Shown here: positions 32,791 to 45,449 of the stretch, in pieces
How the letters are laid out: the number at the start of each line of letters is the position of its first letter
How positions within the stretch are numbered: the stretch's first letter is position 1
From: Corydoras sp. C115
Taxonomy: Eukaryota > Chordata > Actinopteri > Siluriformes > Callichthyidae
Assembly (NCBI GenBank): GCA_019802505.1
Contig: JAFMOC010000445.1
Location: 172,326 to 236,325, forward strand
DNA length: 64,000 bases
Direction of reading: 5' to 3'
Translations under genes and position numbers: made by a program
The notes under the pieces: model-generated
Database searches by the model: none
What the model was told of the DNA's origin: nothing
Seen by the model: only the letters and a program-made list of their open reading frames with translations

Positions 32791-35340
32791 CGTCATCACT
32801 CTACTCATCACTCCTCCACCTTCACCTCCACCTCCACCTCCACCTCCCTCACCCTGCTTTTTGGAATTGTGATTTTAGTGAGTGGCAGAATATTTATATG
32901 GTGGGGGGCGTGACCTCGTATGATGTTTGGAATAGAGTTTTTGAGGTTGTGTGGTCACTACATACTCGCTTTCTCATCAAAACTACTAGTTAGCAGGTTA
33001 AGCAGAACTTTCTCGAAGTTCCAGCCTGCAGTAGGCGATTTGGGACGCAGCTACGGTTCCCGTCACCAAATATAATCGGACACAGCAACTACAAACGGGT
33101 TTCACCTTTCAATCAGATCCTGATGTAAATTAATATTCTAATGAAGCCTGATTGGTCAGTTAGATTCTGGTTCTAAGCATTTAAGCGACGACTGAAAAGC
33201 GGATGTGGTTTCTGCTTTCCCAACCTCATCCTCTTCCTCACGCTCCTCTCGTGTGACCCTCATGAAGCATTATCGTCGCTCTCTTCTGCAGTTTGTGAAG
33301 GAAGTCGTGATTAAGCCTGAGGTTTAATCAGGTTTATTTCTCTTCCAATTTAGACTTTTTCTTTCTGTGAAGACAATTACTGTCGTTATACCATTTAGGT
33401 GGCGGGCCTTATAACTGTGATGCTTTTTTATCTCTAGTTCTGCGATTTGAAGTCATTTCTATATTGTGCGGGCCTTGACCTCTGTTTCATGGGCCTTACG
33501 ATCAATTAAAAACAGTCATTTGGAACTTGCGTTCATATCCTTTGTGTTTCAAGTCTCCTGGACAATGACGAGCACTCAGAGGAGCATTTAAACCCAATGG
33601 TGTAGATACTTTTTGTAAGTGGATGATGAGACTTTGTTCAACAGGCCTTAAAATGTAACATTTCCTTTTGCTTTTCGGTTCATGTAGCTTATTGGTGTGA
33701 ATTTCCTTACCGCTATCCGATGCCTGGAAATTTAATGTCTCCTAATGTCCCTTCATCTTTACATTTGTTAGAAGCAATTGTTAATGTCATGCTTTGTAAC
33801 TCCCTAACTGCAAACTGTAGCACTGCTGAGTTTCCATGGACTTCTACGGGACACTAACGTTGTTCGATCTGGATATGAACTTCCAAAAGCCTGGACTGTT
33901 GATGTATTGCTTGTGAATTCGGTGGATTCCAAAGGGCTTTTTGGTCTGGTGGATATTTCAATGAGCACAATAAAAAAAAAACTATTTCTTAGTTTATAAA
34001 CACTATTCTTTTTTTTTTAATAGTGAGACGATGAGGACTGCTCCCATTCAGCCGAAGCATACAGAGCAAACAGATTTTTTAAATGTTCAAGTTCATTTAT
34101 AGAAAGCCCTTTATTTTAAATAGCACACTGTGGGAATTCCCAAAAATCAACCTCGAGAGGATCGAGACTCTACTCGGGACGCTGTGTTGGCAGCAGGTAA
34201 AACTATTATAACGCAGAGTCCGTACAGCCGGGACGTCGGCGTCTCAGTGGACGTGACAGTTGATTGAGTTCGGTCATTAAAGTTTGTGAACCATCCCTCA
34301 TGTCCTCAGTGATGATGGAGACACTTAGAGGATGTCACATTAGCATCTTGGCAGAGTTGCAGCGTCATCTTAATTTACCATTTGGAACCCTAATGAAGGC
34401 GGTTTCAGTTCCGATCGATAGCTTCAGACCGTGGAATGCGGTATATTCCAAACTGGTGAATCAGGTGAGGTTAGTGCATTAGACGTGAACTTTGCTCTTA
34501 TAGGATTTAAATACTACCCTCTCGCTCCTCACTGTGTATTTACAGATTCTTGTCTAAAATACGGTTCACTGCAGTGGAATGTTCTCGAAGCGGAACACAT
34601 TAAAAGAAGCTGGGACCGAGGTGACGATAAGAAAATGATTTAAAACTTTAAATTGTTTATCAGCTGAGGTCAGAGTTAAGGTCAGCGGGAGGATTTTAAT
34701 AAAACAAAATGATTTTTTCTGCAATTTTGCCAAAACATTTAAAAGAGCCGTCGGTTCAAATATCATTAATTTAAAAACTATTATTCAGGTCTTTCGTCGT
34801 CTACTCTTCATAACATCATGAGAAGATAAAAAATAAATCTGTGTAAAAATCCTGAGGGTGGACACTGCTGGGTGTTTGTGAGGATCGAACCCTCAGTACA
34901 GTACAGCAGTCACACTGACACATGGGCTCGGGAGTACTGCCGAAAATCACTCTCACGTTACACCCAGGCTCCACTGGGTATTATAGAGAGACGTACGAGT
35001 CGTGAAGATGAGGCCCTGTTCCAGGAACAGCACATATATTTCAGCAGGACTATGCCAGACCTCATTCTGCTGGAGTTAATTTGATTGATTATTTAAAATC
35101 ACATATATTTCGGTTTGTTCTTTTGTCTGTAAACTTTGTTAAGATTATAAGCAAACACTTCAGTATAGAAAGTGTTTTAATGTTCCTTTAAACAGGGTTT
35201 AATTATCAGGGGTAATATTCTGATCCCATGATTACTAGCTGAGGAAATCAATCATTTGTGAGAGATGTTGTCTTAAATAGTTAATAATGATTAATTAATA
35301 ATCCAGTTCATATCAATAGCTCGTTTTAATGAAATGCTAC
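32791..35340. other. gene-free stretch
   Basis: Unique AT-rich sequence after a short CCTCCA/CACCTC run at 32815-32848. No recognisable gene or transposon. It forms part of the SINE-poor block to the right of elfn1. Confidence 0.45.
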
Positions 35341-35480
35341 AGCAGCACGGTGGTTAAGGTGTTGGGCTGTCAGTCGGTGTTCAGGGTTTAAACACTGAGG
35401 ACTCAAGTTATCAAGACCCTCGTGACTGAACCTGAACTCTGATCCCCAAAAAAAGCATCTGCAAAATGACATCATGTAAT
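35341..35480 (+). mobile_element. SINE-B remnant
   Basis: CACGGTGGTTAAGGTGTTGGGCTGTCAG, a decayed box B (GGGTTTAAAC) and the later CTGAACTCTGATCC phrase identify a shortened, diverged SINE-B. The tail is worn (AAAAGCATCTGCAAAATGAC). Confidence 0.7.
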
Positions 35481-36350
35481 TTAAAAAAATGGCTAAACGC
35501 TTTCCTGACGAGGCGTCTGAATGTTAATGTGGATTTCAGTGAATCTGTCGCACCAGTTTTGACTCAGCATCTCGAAATTTCCGTCATTTCTGAACAATAG
35601 CTCTCACTTTCCCGCTTCTGCCAGAGACGCCGTTTCACACAATAGAGTTTACTGGTTTTTGGAATTTCATTAAACCCAAATCCGTCTCCGTTCACGTGGT
35701 TATTGTTGTCCTGCCGCCGAGGGACCGGTCTGTAATGTGAATCTGTTGTCTGTGGGTGTTCGTGTGCATCGGGAGGTCAATATGAAACCACATCATTAGC
35801 ATTTCATCACTCTGTTGTGCACTTATTGTGCGCCGCTTATGATTTCGGGTAATGTTCGTCTCCACCTGCGCACCCTCTCTGTTAATACAACACATAATAC
35901 CAACTTATCTGTGCGCACTTTCAATTTTCAGGATTTAATAAAGTGCTGATGGAAATTTGAACTTCGTTACACTCGGTACATTAAAGCCACGACGACGAGC
36001 CGGCAATGGAAATGTGACGGAATTACGGGCATCACGGGAAAAGGCTGAGCAGGACAAGCTGGTTCACGTGTGGTGGTGCAGCAGCCCTGCGCTACGTGAC
36101 AAAACCAAACGTCCAACTTCACTTTACTGTCACGCTGCAAAAACCACATGACGCCAAGAACAGAGGGCGGCGCTGAGGTGGTGCATCATACACATCCATA
36201 TAATAACTCTCAGCAGTCAGTAGGCACGAGTTCAGCAGCTCGGCGTCTGCTGCGGATGAGAACGACCAGATAAAACCCCGACGAAACAAAAACGGGAGAC
36301 GGGAAAAGAAATAAAAGGAGAAAAACAGAGTTGAGCTGATGAGAGAAAGG
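35481..36350. other. gene-free stretch
   Basis: Repeat-free sequence with balanced composition around 35680-35950. No supported gene. Confidence 0.4.
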
Positions 36351-36353
36351 TGG

Positions 36354-36397
36354 AGATGGTGGTGGTGGTGGTGGTGGTGGTGGTGGTGATGGGGGGT
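36354..36397 (+). repeat. (GGT)n microsatellite
   Basis: About ten GGT units, then GATGGGGGGTGG. Open frames that read poly-Val or poly-Pro here are repeat by-products. Confidence 0.95.
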
Positions 36398-36539
36398 GGT
36401 GGCGAAGACAAAACAGAGTGGCAGCAGGTGCGTTCAATAGACAGGAAATTACAAACAGGGAGGTGTGATGCAGAGGCAGCGGTGTCAGATGGAACTGCGA
36501 CACCCTTTTTATTCTGTTCTCTAATTATCAGAACGCCGC

Positions 36540-36923
36540 AGGACCACCACCGAAGACGAAGGGTTCGGGTGGTGGATGACGCTCAGCACTGCAGTGACAC
36601 ATGTGGAGGTGGTGAATCAGACACTGGAGTTTTTAAATGAGGTGCCACGTTATTGCTCCCCCTCGTGGCTGTAAAACCCGCAGACGGAACCTCGTGTGTT
36701 AGTCATCCTCTCGTCTGCACGCAGCGCTCACGGGAAGTTCTCCAGGCCGTCAGCATCACTGAGGCGTTTAGAGATTCCAACTGACTTGACTAACACACAA
36801 CCAGCACATCAGTGTCCCTGCAGTGCTGAGAACCATCCACCACCCAAATAGCACCTGCTCTGAAGGGAAACAGAGAAAACCATGAACTACAGTCTGTGAC
36901 TGTAGAACTACAAAGTCCATCAA
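36540..36923. mobile_element. palindromic non-autonomous DNA element, diverged
   Basis: The left arm GGTGGATGACGCTCAGCACT (from 36570) is the inverted form of the right arm AGTGCTGAGAACCATCCACC (36821-36840). The right end AACTACAAAGTCCATC (36905-36920) is identical to the right end of the element at 39326-39701. Long imperfect palindromes with this wording are abundant in ostariophysan fish. Confidence 0.7.
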
Positions 36924-36959
36924 TATGGTGGAAATGATTAAATATATAACGAGTGGAGA

Positions 36960-37240
36960 GGCAGGTGAGGAGAACGTTTCGAGCGCTGGGAGAATACACA
37001 GGACAGGGCAACGACCAAACACCGGGTACACACTCACACTTCATAGGGGCAATCTCCATTGGCGCTGGGTGCCAATCCATCACAACCACACTCTATGAAG
37101 GGGCAATTTAGAGCAGCCGATTCACCATGTTTTTGGACTGTGGGACTAAAACATGGAAACTCCACCCAGATCGGGATTCGAACCTGGATCCCCAGCACTG
37201 AAAGGCGAACTTGCCAACCACTACGCCACCGTGAGGCCAG
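36960..37240 (-). mobile_element. SINE-A, old class, with internal partial duplication
   Basis: Begins in the tail half (GGAGAACGTTTCGAGCGCTGG). It contains two successive versions of the 'GCCAATCCATC ... ACTCTATGAAGGGGCAAT' region (near 37010-37055 and 37068-37110). It ends with GGATTCGAACCTGGATCCC and CCACCGTGAGGCC. Confidence 0.78.
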
Positions 37241-37785
37241 ACATCCAACCTTTCAGATGGACTGTTCTGTGTTATTAGCCGTTTTTTTTGTAGGTTTTTG
37301 CCGTTGTGTTGTGTACTTTTAGTGGTTGCTGCGTTCATTACGGAACCCGCGCAAGATGTAAAAAGGACGAGGACGAGCGTTTATGGAAACAGCCGCCGCA
37401 GATCGCAGCTTCAAATGTCGACAACAAAAAGCTTTTAGTGCACTTTATTGTTCTTTCCAAAGGCAGCCCAAAAATGATGGGCAGGCAAATGGAATGTCGC
37501 CTGCTTCACGGAGTCCGACCCGCCGACGAACCATTACTGCTTTTTTTCTGTTTTTGCAGAACCGGAGACAGTGGCATTAAGCAGTCCTCAATAGAACAGT
37601 GCGGGGAGAGAACCTCGTCATCAGCTTTGAACAGGAGCTCACTTAGAATGCAAGCGGGGACTTTTCACGCCGTTTAAGGGCCCCAAGCGAGGGCCCCACC
37701 GACTAAATACTGCTGACATCATTCAACAACAGTAGTAACATTTCAACGTAAACATTTACGTAAACAGTGGCACCTCCGCCATTCA

Positions 37786-38055
37786 ACACAGGGGATCCAG
37801 GTTCAATTCCCGGTCAGTGTGGGTTTCCTCCGGGTTCACCATTTTTTCTCCCACGAACCAAAACATAGATGCAAGGTGAATTGGCTGCTCTAAATTGCCC
37901 CATATAGTGTATGTATGTCATTGAGTGTGCCCAGTGATAGATTGGCACCCTGTCCTGAGTGTATCTGCCCAGCGCCTAAATCTTTCTCCCCTGGATGGAC
38001 ATGAGGAACCCCCCCCCCCCCACGACCCTAATAGAGGATGAAGCAGAGATGAATT
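37786..38055 (+). mobile_element. SINE-A, old class, head truncated
   Basis: Starts just upstream of box B (CCAGGTTCAATTCCC), with old-class ATAGATGCAAGGTGAATT, a poly-C tract of about 14 at 38010-38023 and a worn tail. Confidence 0.82.
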
Positions 38056-39090
38056 TAAAACAAAGGGAGGATTTCGTTACAGGGTTTTTAAAGATTTAAA
38101 GGGGACTCACATAGTTTGGCGTTTAATTCTATTCATAAGCAGTTGTTTTTTTCCAAGGGCCCTCAGTTGGTTGCAACAGGCCTTAATGCCCGTGAGTGCA
38201 ACTCCAGAGTCTAAGCCGAACCCTAATAACGAAACAACACACGTAATGAACGACCCCAAAACACATGCCTTCCATTTTAAAGATTCATTAAGCCGCCTCT
38301 GGCTGCCAGGTTCCTCATTTTTCGAGGCTGGAACCAAGAATTAGCTTTTAATCACTCATACGTATTTCTATAATGATTAAATGACCAAAGAACTCTGGCT
38401 TTAAATAACGTTTCAGTTGACAGCATTTGAAGATGAGATGTTCTAATAAAAAATAGAATGTGTGAGCGTTCTGCATCATCCACGGGAATGCTGTGTGGAG
38501 GACCTGATATCTGACCTTGCTGCTGTTTGACCGACAGTTCAGTTCTGCCTGGTGCTTTACGGTCAGAATATAATAATTCCAGGAGAAGTGGATTCAGATG
38601 GAACTCCCCGGTGTTTTATTCAGACTGCTGAAGCCTGAAGGTCTGTGTAAGGCTGCACACCGTCTATTATTTACTACATTCCAACTAAACTACAGACGAT
38701 TTAAGGCGATTTGAGGTTTGCTTTGACGTTACGGTCTTTATTTCAAGTTAAAATAACGGATCGCAGACCTTCGTGCAGTTCTGCTTTACGTTTAAAGATG
38801 ATTTACAGTCCAGGAATCCAGCTCTGATCCAAACAGCACTGCGCTCATGAAATATACATCCACTGAACAGCGTTCTCTGAAACCCAGTAAATATCACCGA
38901 TATGTTCAAGTCAGATCGCCGCGCTGCTATTTTAGTGAGATTTATAAACTTGAGAACATCAGGACTGTCCATGAGGGACGTTTGGAATTCAGTCGAGCTG
39001 CTTATTCAGCAGAACGCATTAAATATTTTTAAAGTTCAATTCGAAGTGTCAGGGTTCTACATCAGAAGATTGAGACATGGATTTAAATTG
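38056..39090. other. gene-free stretch
   Basis: Unique sequence without recognisable repeats or genes. Confidence 0.45.
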
Positions 39091-39201
39091 AAATAATATA
39101 ATATAATATAATATAATATAATATAATATAATATAATATAATATAATATAATATAATGTTTATAATGTTTATAATATTTATAATATACACATTATAATAT
39201 A

Positions 39202-39264
<63 letters not shown>

Positions 39265-39286
39265 CACACACACACACACACACACG
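39091..39286 (+). repeat. compound AT-rich microsatellite
   Basis: Three blocks in a row: (AATAT)n pentamers at 39091-39158, a (TA)n run at 39206-39260, then a (CA)n run at 39264-39284. This is likely to be highly variable in length. Confidence 0.96.
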
Positions 39287-39325
39287 CCCCGTTTTTTCCA
39301 TGTTCTCAGTTCCACGTCCTGTAAA

Positions 39326-39701
39326 GATGGACTTTGTAGTTCTCCAATTCCAGACTGTAGTCCCTCTGTTTGTGTTCTACAGTTCATACTATGTATGTCC
39401 CCTTTACTCTGTTCTAATGGTCAGAACCCCAATAGTACCACCACAGAGCAGGGGTTATTGGGTTGGTGCATTATTCCTATCCCAGCAGTGTCACTGAAGT
39501 GGAGAAATTAAACTCCAGCAGCACTGCTGCACTAGAACCCCCTCACCACATCAGTGTCACTGCAGAACTGACAAACAATCCACCACCTGAATGATACCAT
39601 GATGGTCCTGATCAATAGAGAACAGAGAACCAACAGGGGACTAAAGAAAACAAGAACACAGAGTGACTACAGTCTGTAATTGTAAAACTACAAAGTCCAT
39701 C
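39326..39701. mobile_element. palindromic non-autonomous DNA element
   Basis: GATGGACTTTGTAGTT at 39326-39341 is the exact inverted complement of AACTACAAAGTCCATC at 39686-39701. The pairing continues inward for about 45 bp with a few mismatches (CAGACTGTAGTC against GACTACAGTCTG). Inner parts GCAGTGTCACTG and CAGTGTCACTGCAG are also shared with the family. No transposase. Confidence 0.82.
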
Positions 39702-39709
39702 TGTATTGT

Positions 39710-40620
39710 AATTGGAGGACATTGGAGCAAGAAGTGGGCGTGTCCTAACATTTGATTGATACTGTATATTTATTAATCAATGGGGTGTCCACATACTGAC
39801 GGTACAGAAACGGAACCAATGAAATGAGTTAGAATCGGATCAGAAACACAGTCTGAGAATTAAAATGGAACGGAGTGAATCCCACTGCAGGCCAATACGT
39901 TTAACACTCAGCGTATTTAAAATGTTAATATAATGATCATAAAGTCGATACATAAAAGACCTCGCTCTGTTAAATATCTGTCTACGCTGCAGCAAACCCT
40001 GAATCTTCTCTTAGAACCTATAGAAACAGATCTGAGAACAGCTTCGATTCCCCTGGAAATCGACGGCATTACGGATCATTTAAGAACCAGGTTGACCTTT
40101 AAAAAGTAGCTTTATCAAAGACACCCGGTTGGTGGTGCGTTGGGAGAAAGGAAGTGAGACACAGAGAATGAAAAGCAGCTTTGAAAACATCTCCACTCTT
40201 CGGAGTCTGGGGATCTGGAAGCGCACTCGGTTCCTCGGTACGAGCTTGTCGTTTGCATGGCTGGCTGAGAACCTCATTTGATTTATAGATTTGATCCCTC
40301 AAGGACCCAGGGTGTCTTCTGTGTGCAGTTTCACTGATGCTGGAGAACCGGCCTGGCTCACATTTTCTGTTCCGTTTAATCCCAGAAGAGTCGGCTGGGG
40401 GTTCGAGGTCAGGAATCGAAGCCAGTTGAGTTCGCTAACGACTTTTCTGTATGACCTTTGTTTGTACAAAGGGTTGGGTCCGTGCTGCTGTTGGTCTGTC
40501 GTGTCATTAGACCCAAATATGTCCTTAAAAACATTTACAGAACGTGTTACCAACTTCTGAAGACACGACGTCCACAATGAGCCACTGGAATGATACTCAT
40601 TTACCAAAACTGATCATTGT
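39710..40620. other. gene-free stretch
   Basis: The start (GGGGTGTCCACATACTGACGG near 39781) resembles a decayed Tc1-type end. The rest is unique, with no supported gene. Confidence 0.4.
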
Positions 40621-40621
40621 A

Positions 40622-40912
40622 GAAGGCACAGTGGCCATGTTCTCCCTGTGTCCGCGTGGGTTTCCTCCGGGTTCTCCGGTTTCCTCCCACAGTCCAAAAA
40701 CATGGATCAAGTCCATTGAGTTCTCCAAATTGCCCCATATAGAGTGTGTCTGTGTGAGTGAGTGTGTGCCCAGCGATGGATTGGCGCCCTGTCCTGGGTG
40801 TATCTGCCCAGCGCCCGAAACGTTTTCCCCTGGATGGGCATGGGGAACCCCCCCCCCCCCCCCCGCGACCCTAATATAGGATAAATCAGAAGATAATGAA
40901 TGAATGAATGTA
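40622..40912 (+). mobile_element. SINE-A lacking its promoter region
   Basis: The head GAAGGCACAGTGGC is joined directly to CATGTTCTCCCTGTGTCCGC, so the stretch from box A to box B is deleted. The rest of the young-class body, a C run of about 14 and the (GAAT)n tail are intact. Without box B this copy should not be able to drive its own Pol III transcription. Confidence 0.85.
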
Positions 40913-41820
40913 TGTATGTCTCATTACAGCGAACACAATATCCAATAAATAAAAAAAACTTCAAGGTTAATACCTCACGGTCACGGTTACCCGAGTGTTC
41001 TTCAAATGTGAGATCTTAGAACCGGCTCAGTGATCTCCCATTAAGTTTGACAAAGATCTCCATCTGGACTTGAGAAACTTGTTAAGGTGGCGGTGGCGAA
41101 GGTGGTGAAGGTGGTGGTGGCGTACAACCATGCAACGTTTTACGATTCAGAACGATTGAGAACTCCTGATCTAGAACGTTATCTTCTCTGGATGGACCTT
41201 CAATCATCTGGTGGGATTGAGGGAACTTCATGATGGGATCCTCTTTGTTATCTTTCTCCAGGACAATAACGCCGTATTCCGGGTTCATCCGTTCCGGTCG
41301 GCTAGCGCACGGCGTGTTTTGCACATCAGCCTGCGGTGGAACATAAACGCCGAGCAGAATGAATGAAGCCAGCTCACGGGGTAATTGAAAGGTTTACTGA
41401 TGATTAAAGTTTCCTGAACAGAACAGTACTGCAGTGGCTCTGCCGGTCCTGTCCGGCCCGGTCCGGTCCGGTATCGATCCACCTCCCGGGTTATTGTGAA
41501 GCATTAAAAGGGAAGATGTTCTATTCCGCCGGTAGCTGAAGGTCATCTGGTTTATTGCGCAGTGAACGAAGGTTAAAGGGAAATATTGTCGGTAACGCAG
41601 TCTGTCTGCAGAGACACGCCAGAGCGCCGGTACACACCGTCTGATTGGCTGGGTGAATGAAGTCGAGCACGAGGGAACCAAATGTCCAATATTTTATCAG
41701 ATAGGACGAGAAAGCCGGGAAATAAATAAAGTTCAGTCAGAACCACTTCATCACGGACTGATTTGTTGGATGATACGCTACGCCTTATTGTTTTATACGT
41801 TACATCGGAGAACAGAGGTG
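40913..41820. other. gene-free stretch
   Basis: Unique sequence with a GGTGGCGAA-type run at 41083-41121 and a CCGGTC-rich patch at 41443-41474. No supported gene. Confidence 0.45.
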
Positions 41821-41821
41821 C

Positions 41822-42231
41822 AGTTTGTGCTGCCGCCTCACAGCAAGACGATCCAAGGTTCGATTACAAACAGGTCCTGTATGAGTGGAGTCTGCATGTC
41901 CTCCCTGTACATGAGTGGGTTTTCTCTGTATACCCTGTCTCCTCCTTCAAAGACGTTCATTCATTCATTATCCTCTGATTAATCCTCTATTAGGGTCATG
42001 TTACCATGTCCATACGGGGGGGGGGACGTTTCTGGTGCTGGGCAGATACACCCAGAACAGGGCGCCAATCTATCGCAGGACACACACTCACTAACACACA
42101 CATTATACTTTATAGGGGCAATTTAATGCAACCAATTCACCTTGAATATATGTTTTTGGACTGTGAGAGGATACTGCAGAACCCGTATCCACAGTGCTGA
42201 GATGTGCTAACCACTACCACTGTATTGGCCT
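41822..42231. mobile_element. two old SINE-A fragments, head to head
   Basis: 41822-41954 is a plus-strand head half (GCCGCCTCACAGCAAGACG, GGTTCGATTAC, GGAGTCTGCATGTCCTCC). 41955-42231 is a minus-strand old copy (ATTCATTATCCTCTGATTAATCC ... ACCAACAGAT-like head decayed). Both are diverged. Confidence 0.72.
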
Positions 42232-42279
42232 CCAAATACATGCTGTTAGATCGTTTGTAAACTATGGTTGAGGAAAACA

Positions 42280-42315
<36 letters not shown>

Positions 42316-43154
42316 ACACATGCGCACACACGGAACCCATGGGTATCCATGCACACACGTCCATGGCACAGGGAGCAACAAGTAGACCCTAAAATACTCT
42401 GTAATACTCTGTGGATACTACAAGCCGAGGACAAATAGAGCATGTTACAGCACAAAATGCAAAAGCCAGCATCCGTCATGGGAGGAGGTGCATCAGACCC
42501 TATGGCATGGTTGACCTGCCTATGTGTTGAAAACACATCTGTCATCAGCACAGTGACGTTTCTCATTTCCCATGATGCACGTGTGTTGAATTGTCCTGTC
42601 TGCACCACTGATCTGTCTCGCATTAAAATGCATCGGTCATCATGAGGAGGACCATCGAACATAGACATTTCAGAGGCTGAAGTCCACCAATGACACGTGA
42701 TTTAGTGTTTAATTAAAACCAACTTTTACATTCAGTCTGCGTCCTCAAACGTAACCCCACACAGGACCGTGACTCTGTACCGCAGTAAGCACGGGGCTGC
42801 CCTCAGATCTGGACAGGTGTGGTGTGGATGTGTCCTCCGTTAAGGTGATTTGATGGTAAATGTCTCTGTTCGTCAGCTGACAGTGATGGCTGGGTTCAAG
42901 TCATGACCAAACACCCTGCGCAGCCCCGAGGTCATGATATTTGCAAAGAACACAGATGAGCCAACTGTCAGGATATGAAAGCCCTGACAGCCCCAGTGCA
43001 GTAAACATGCAGAGAATAAATATCCTCTATACGGACAAAACTACTGAGACACCCACACCTCACACCGACCTCACATCCAACAGCGCCCCGTCTTTAGGGA
43101 GCTGGTTCTAACAGACTTGTTTTGTTTTTTTGTCTTTTATTCCAACACACGTGA
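42232..43154. other. gene-free stretch
   Basis: A CA run lies at 42282-42319 and the rest is unique. About 42780-42980 is repeat-free and balanced in composition. No supported gene. Confidence 0.45.
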
Positions 43155-43167
43155 CATCACAAACATC

Positions 43168-43516
43168 CATCCATCCATTATCTTCCGCTTTATCCTCTAT
43201 TAGGGTCACGGGGGGGTTCCCCATGCCCATCCAGGGGAGAACGTTTCGGGTGCTGGGCAGATACACCCAGGACAGGACGCCAATCTATCGCTGGGCACAC
43301 ACTCACTCACAAACACACACACTCTATATGGGGCAATTTGGAGAACTCAATTGACCTCGATCCATGTTTTTGGACTGTGGGAGGAAACTGGAGAACCCCG
43401 GAGGAAACCCACACGGACACGGGGAGAACATGGAAACTCCACCAGATTGGGATTCGAACCGGGAATCCCTAGAGCTGAGAGGCGAACATGCCAACCACTA
43501 AGCCACCGTGATGCCC
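43168..43516 (-). mobile_element. SINE-A, full length, with TSD
   Basis: Young-class copy with a perfect 13-bp TSD CATCACAAACATC at 43155-43167 and 43517-43529. Its head end (CCACCGTGATGCCC) and the right-hand flank recur together at 59582-59610. Confidence 0.93.
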
Positions 43517-43756
43517 CATCACAAACATCTCCATCCCAATTTATACCAATGGTGTTTAACACGGTCGAGGTCAGGGTTCTGTCAAGAACACTTGCTTCAT
43601 GGAGAGCATTGTTGTGAGAACCATCATAGCTCCTCAAGATCAACCGCCTGAGATCTCATGTGATTATGAGTCAAAACAAAATCACCTCAAATCAAATCAT
43701 GTTAATTTGTCACATGGGTAGTTATAGACGGAACAGTCAGCAGTGAAATTCAGAAA
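43517..43756. repeat. flank segment copied to 59600-59830
   Basis: About 240 bp starting CATCACAAACATCTCCATCCC and running through AACACGGTCGAGGTCAGGG, GAGATCTCATGTGATTATG and TGTCACATGGGTAGTTATAG recur almost identically at 59600-59830. The first half resembles a common fish DNA repeat. Confidence 0.9.
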
Positions 43757-43774
43757 TTATATATATATAATAAA

Positions 43775-43851
<77 letters not shown>
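43757..43851 (+). repeat. (AT)n microsatellite
   Basis: AT run broken once by ATCGTATAT, making an AT-rich palindrome. The copy at 59832-59890 is an uninterrupted AT run. Confidence 0.95.
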
Positions 43852-43854
<3 letters not shown>

Positions 43855-44199
43855 TTCATTCATTATCTTCCGCTTTATCCTATATTAGGGTCGCGGTGGG
43901 GTTCCCCATGCCCATCCAGAGGAGAACGTTTCGGGCGCTGGGCAGATACACCCAGGACAGGGCGCCAATCCATCGCTGGACACACACTCACTCACACAGA
44001 CACACTCTATATGGGGCAATTTGGAGAATTCAATTGACTTGATCCATGTTTTTGGACTGTGGGAGGAAACCGGAGAACCCGGAGGAAACCCACGCGGACA
44101 CGGGGAGAACATGGAAACTCCACCCAGATGGTGATTCGAACCGGGAATCCCTAGAGCTGAGTGGAGAACATGCTAAACCACTAAGCCACCGTGCGGCCC
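43852..44199 (-). mobile_element. SINE-A, full length; head of the transduced unit
   Basis: Young-class copy. The sequence GCAGTGAAATTCAGAAATTATATATA before the AT run (from 43740) and GCAGTGAAATTCCGAAAATTAT after the SINE (from 44200) form a long target duplication. The AT run therefore lies between the first duplicate and the SINE tail and has expanded since insertion. Confidence 0.9.
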
Positions 44200-44219
44200 G
44201 CAGTGAAATTCCGAAAATT

Positions 44220-45154
44220 ATATATATAATAATTAATGATTATATAATAATAATTATATTTCCAATGTGCAAAGTTAAAAAGACTAGAACAGCTTGCGTC
44301 TCTTAATGTTAACCCCGCACTGCTGTGCTAATGTTCTGATCAGGGTTCTCTGGAGGTCATAACATCTGCTGCAGGTCTTTAATAATTAACTCTTATGTTG
44401 TTTTCACAAGGAATCAAAAGTCTAGTTCGTGTAAACCCTCGTTAAATCTGTCAGAATGAGACGTTATACGGAAACGCAGTAAAGATAGAAAGTCGTTCAG
44501 TCATCAGACCAGAAATCCATCAATAAACACGGCGTTCACGCGTTCACACTGCGCTCGGGCTGCACGCAGACTGACAGTCGGGCTAATTAGGAAGTCTTTA
44601 ATTTGTTAGGGGTTGATGGATGATGATCTCTTCACTAATGTCACAGCGTGAGTGCGCACCCCCGTCGAATCTCGCACCACCAACAGCTCAGGATGAAGAG
44701 AGAGGAACTTTAAAGATAGAACGCAGCAAGGACAGACATTAAGGATCCGGGATTTTGAAGATGAACCATGATGTTTGGAAGTGTATGATTCCCTCATCGC
44801 TTCACCACAATGTCACGCCGACACGTCCAAACTTGGATTTCATTACGTCCCTCATGAGAGTAAATGCTGTTCAGCGCCTCGCTGGCCGGTGGACGTTTAG
44901 GGGAGGTGGGTGAGGGCAGAATATCGAGTACATTTCCACTTCCTTTATTCCTCAAAGGACTCTGGGATTCTCTTCTTGAAAGATGGTCCAATATTCTTGG
45001 TTTTTGGCGGAGACACCGGTTCTAAGTCATCACATGGAAACAAATGACGTACAAACGCTTTGGCCTCCAAGTGAACTGGTGTATCACATGATACTGTGAG
45101 AATGTGATCTGTATTAAATATCTTAGGTTATCAAATTTAATTACTAGCTTTATT
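44220..45154. other. gene-free stretch
   Basis: AT-rich at the left (remaining target duplication), then unique sequence. No supported gene. Confidence 0.45.
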
Positions 45155-45375
45155 TATTCATGTTCTCAAGACATTTTATCCAGAGCTGATCCCACTGCTG
45201 ATTACACACCAACCTGATGGATTAGAGTACCGAGTCAGTCATGATATAGAGTTAATGAGGGTTAAGGACTTGTTTAAAGACCCACAGTGTAAGTTTAGTA
45301 AGATCTGACCTGGATTTGAACCCACAATCTTCAGATTGATAGCCCAACATCACAACCAGTGAACTAGCACATCCC
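45155..45375 (-). mobile_element. SINE-B, minus strand, diverged
   Basis: On the minus strand: CTAGTTCACTGGTTGTGATG head, box B TGGGTTCAAATCC, TTAACCCTCATTAAC and a worn tail (GGATAAAATGTCTTGAGAAC). Confidence 0.75.
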
Positions 45376-45449
45376 AGTGGAGAAAGGCGAGGAACCACCA
45401 TCCATCATGTGACAGATACACAACTAAATATACACAAACACATGTTACA

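Noticed and set aside
36210..36503. Proline-rich minus-strand frame
   Set aside because: It is produced by the GGT microsatellite at 36354-36397.
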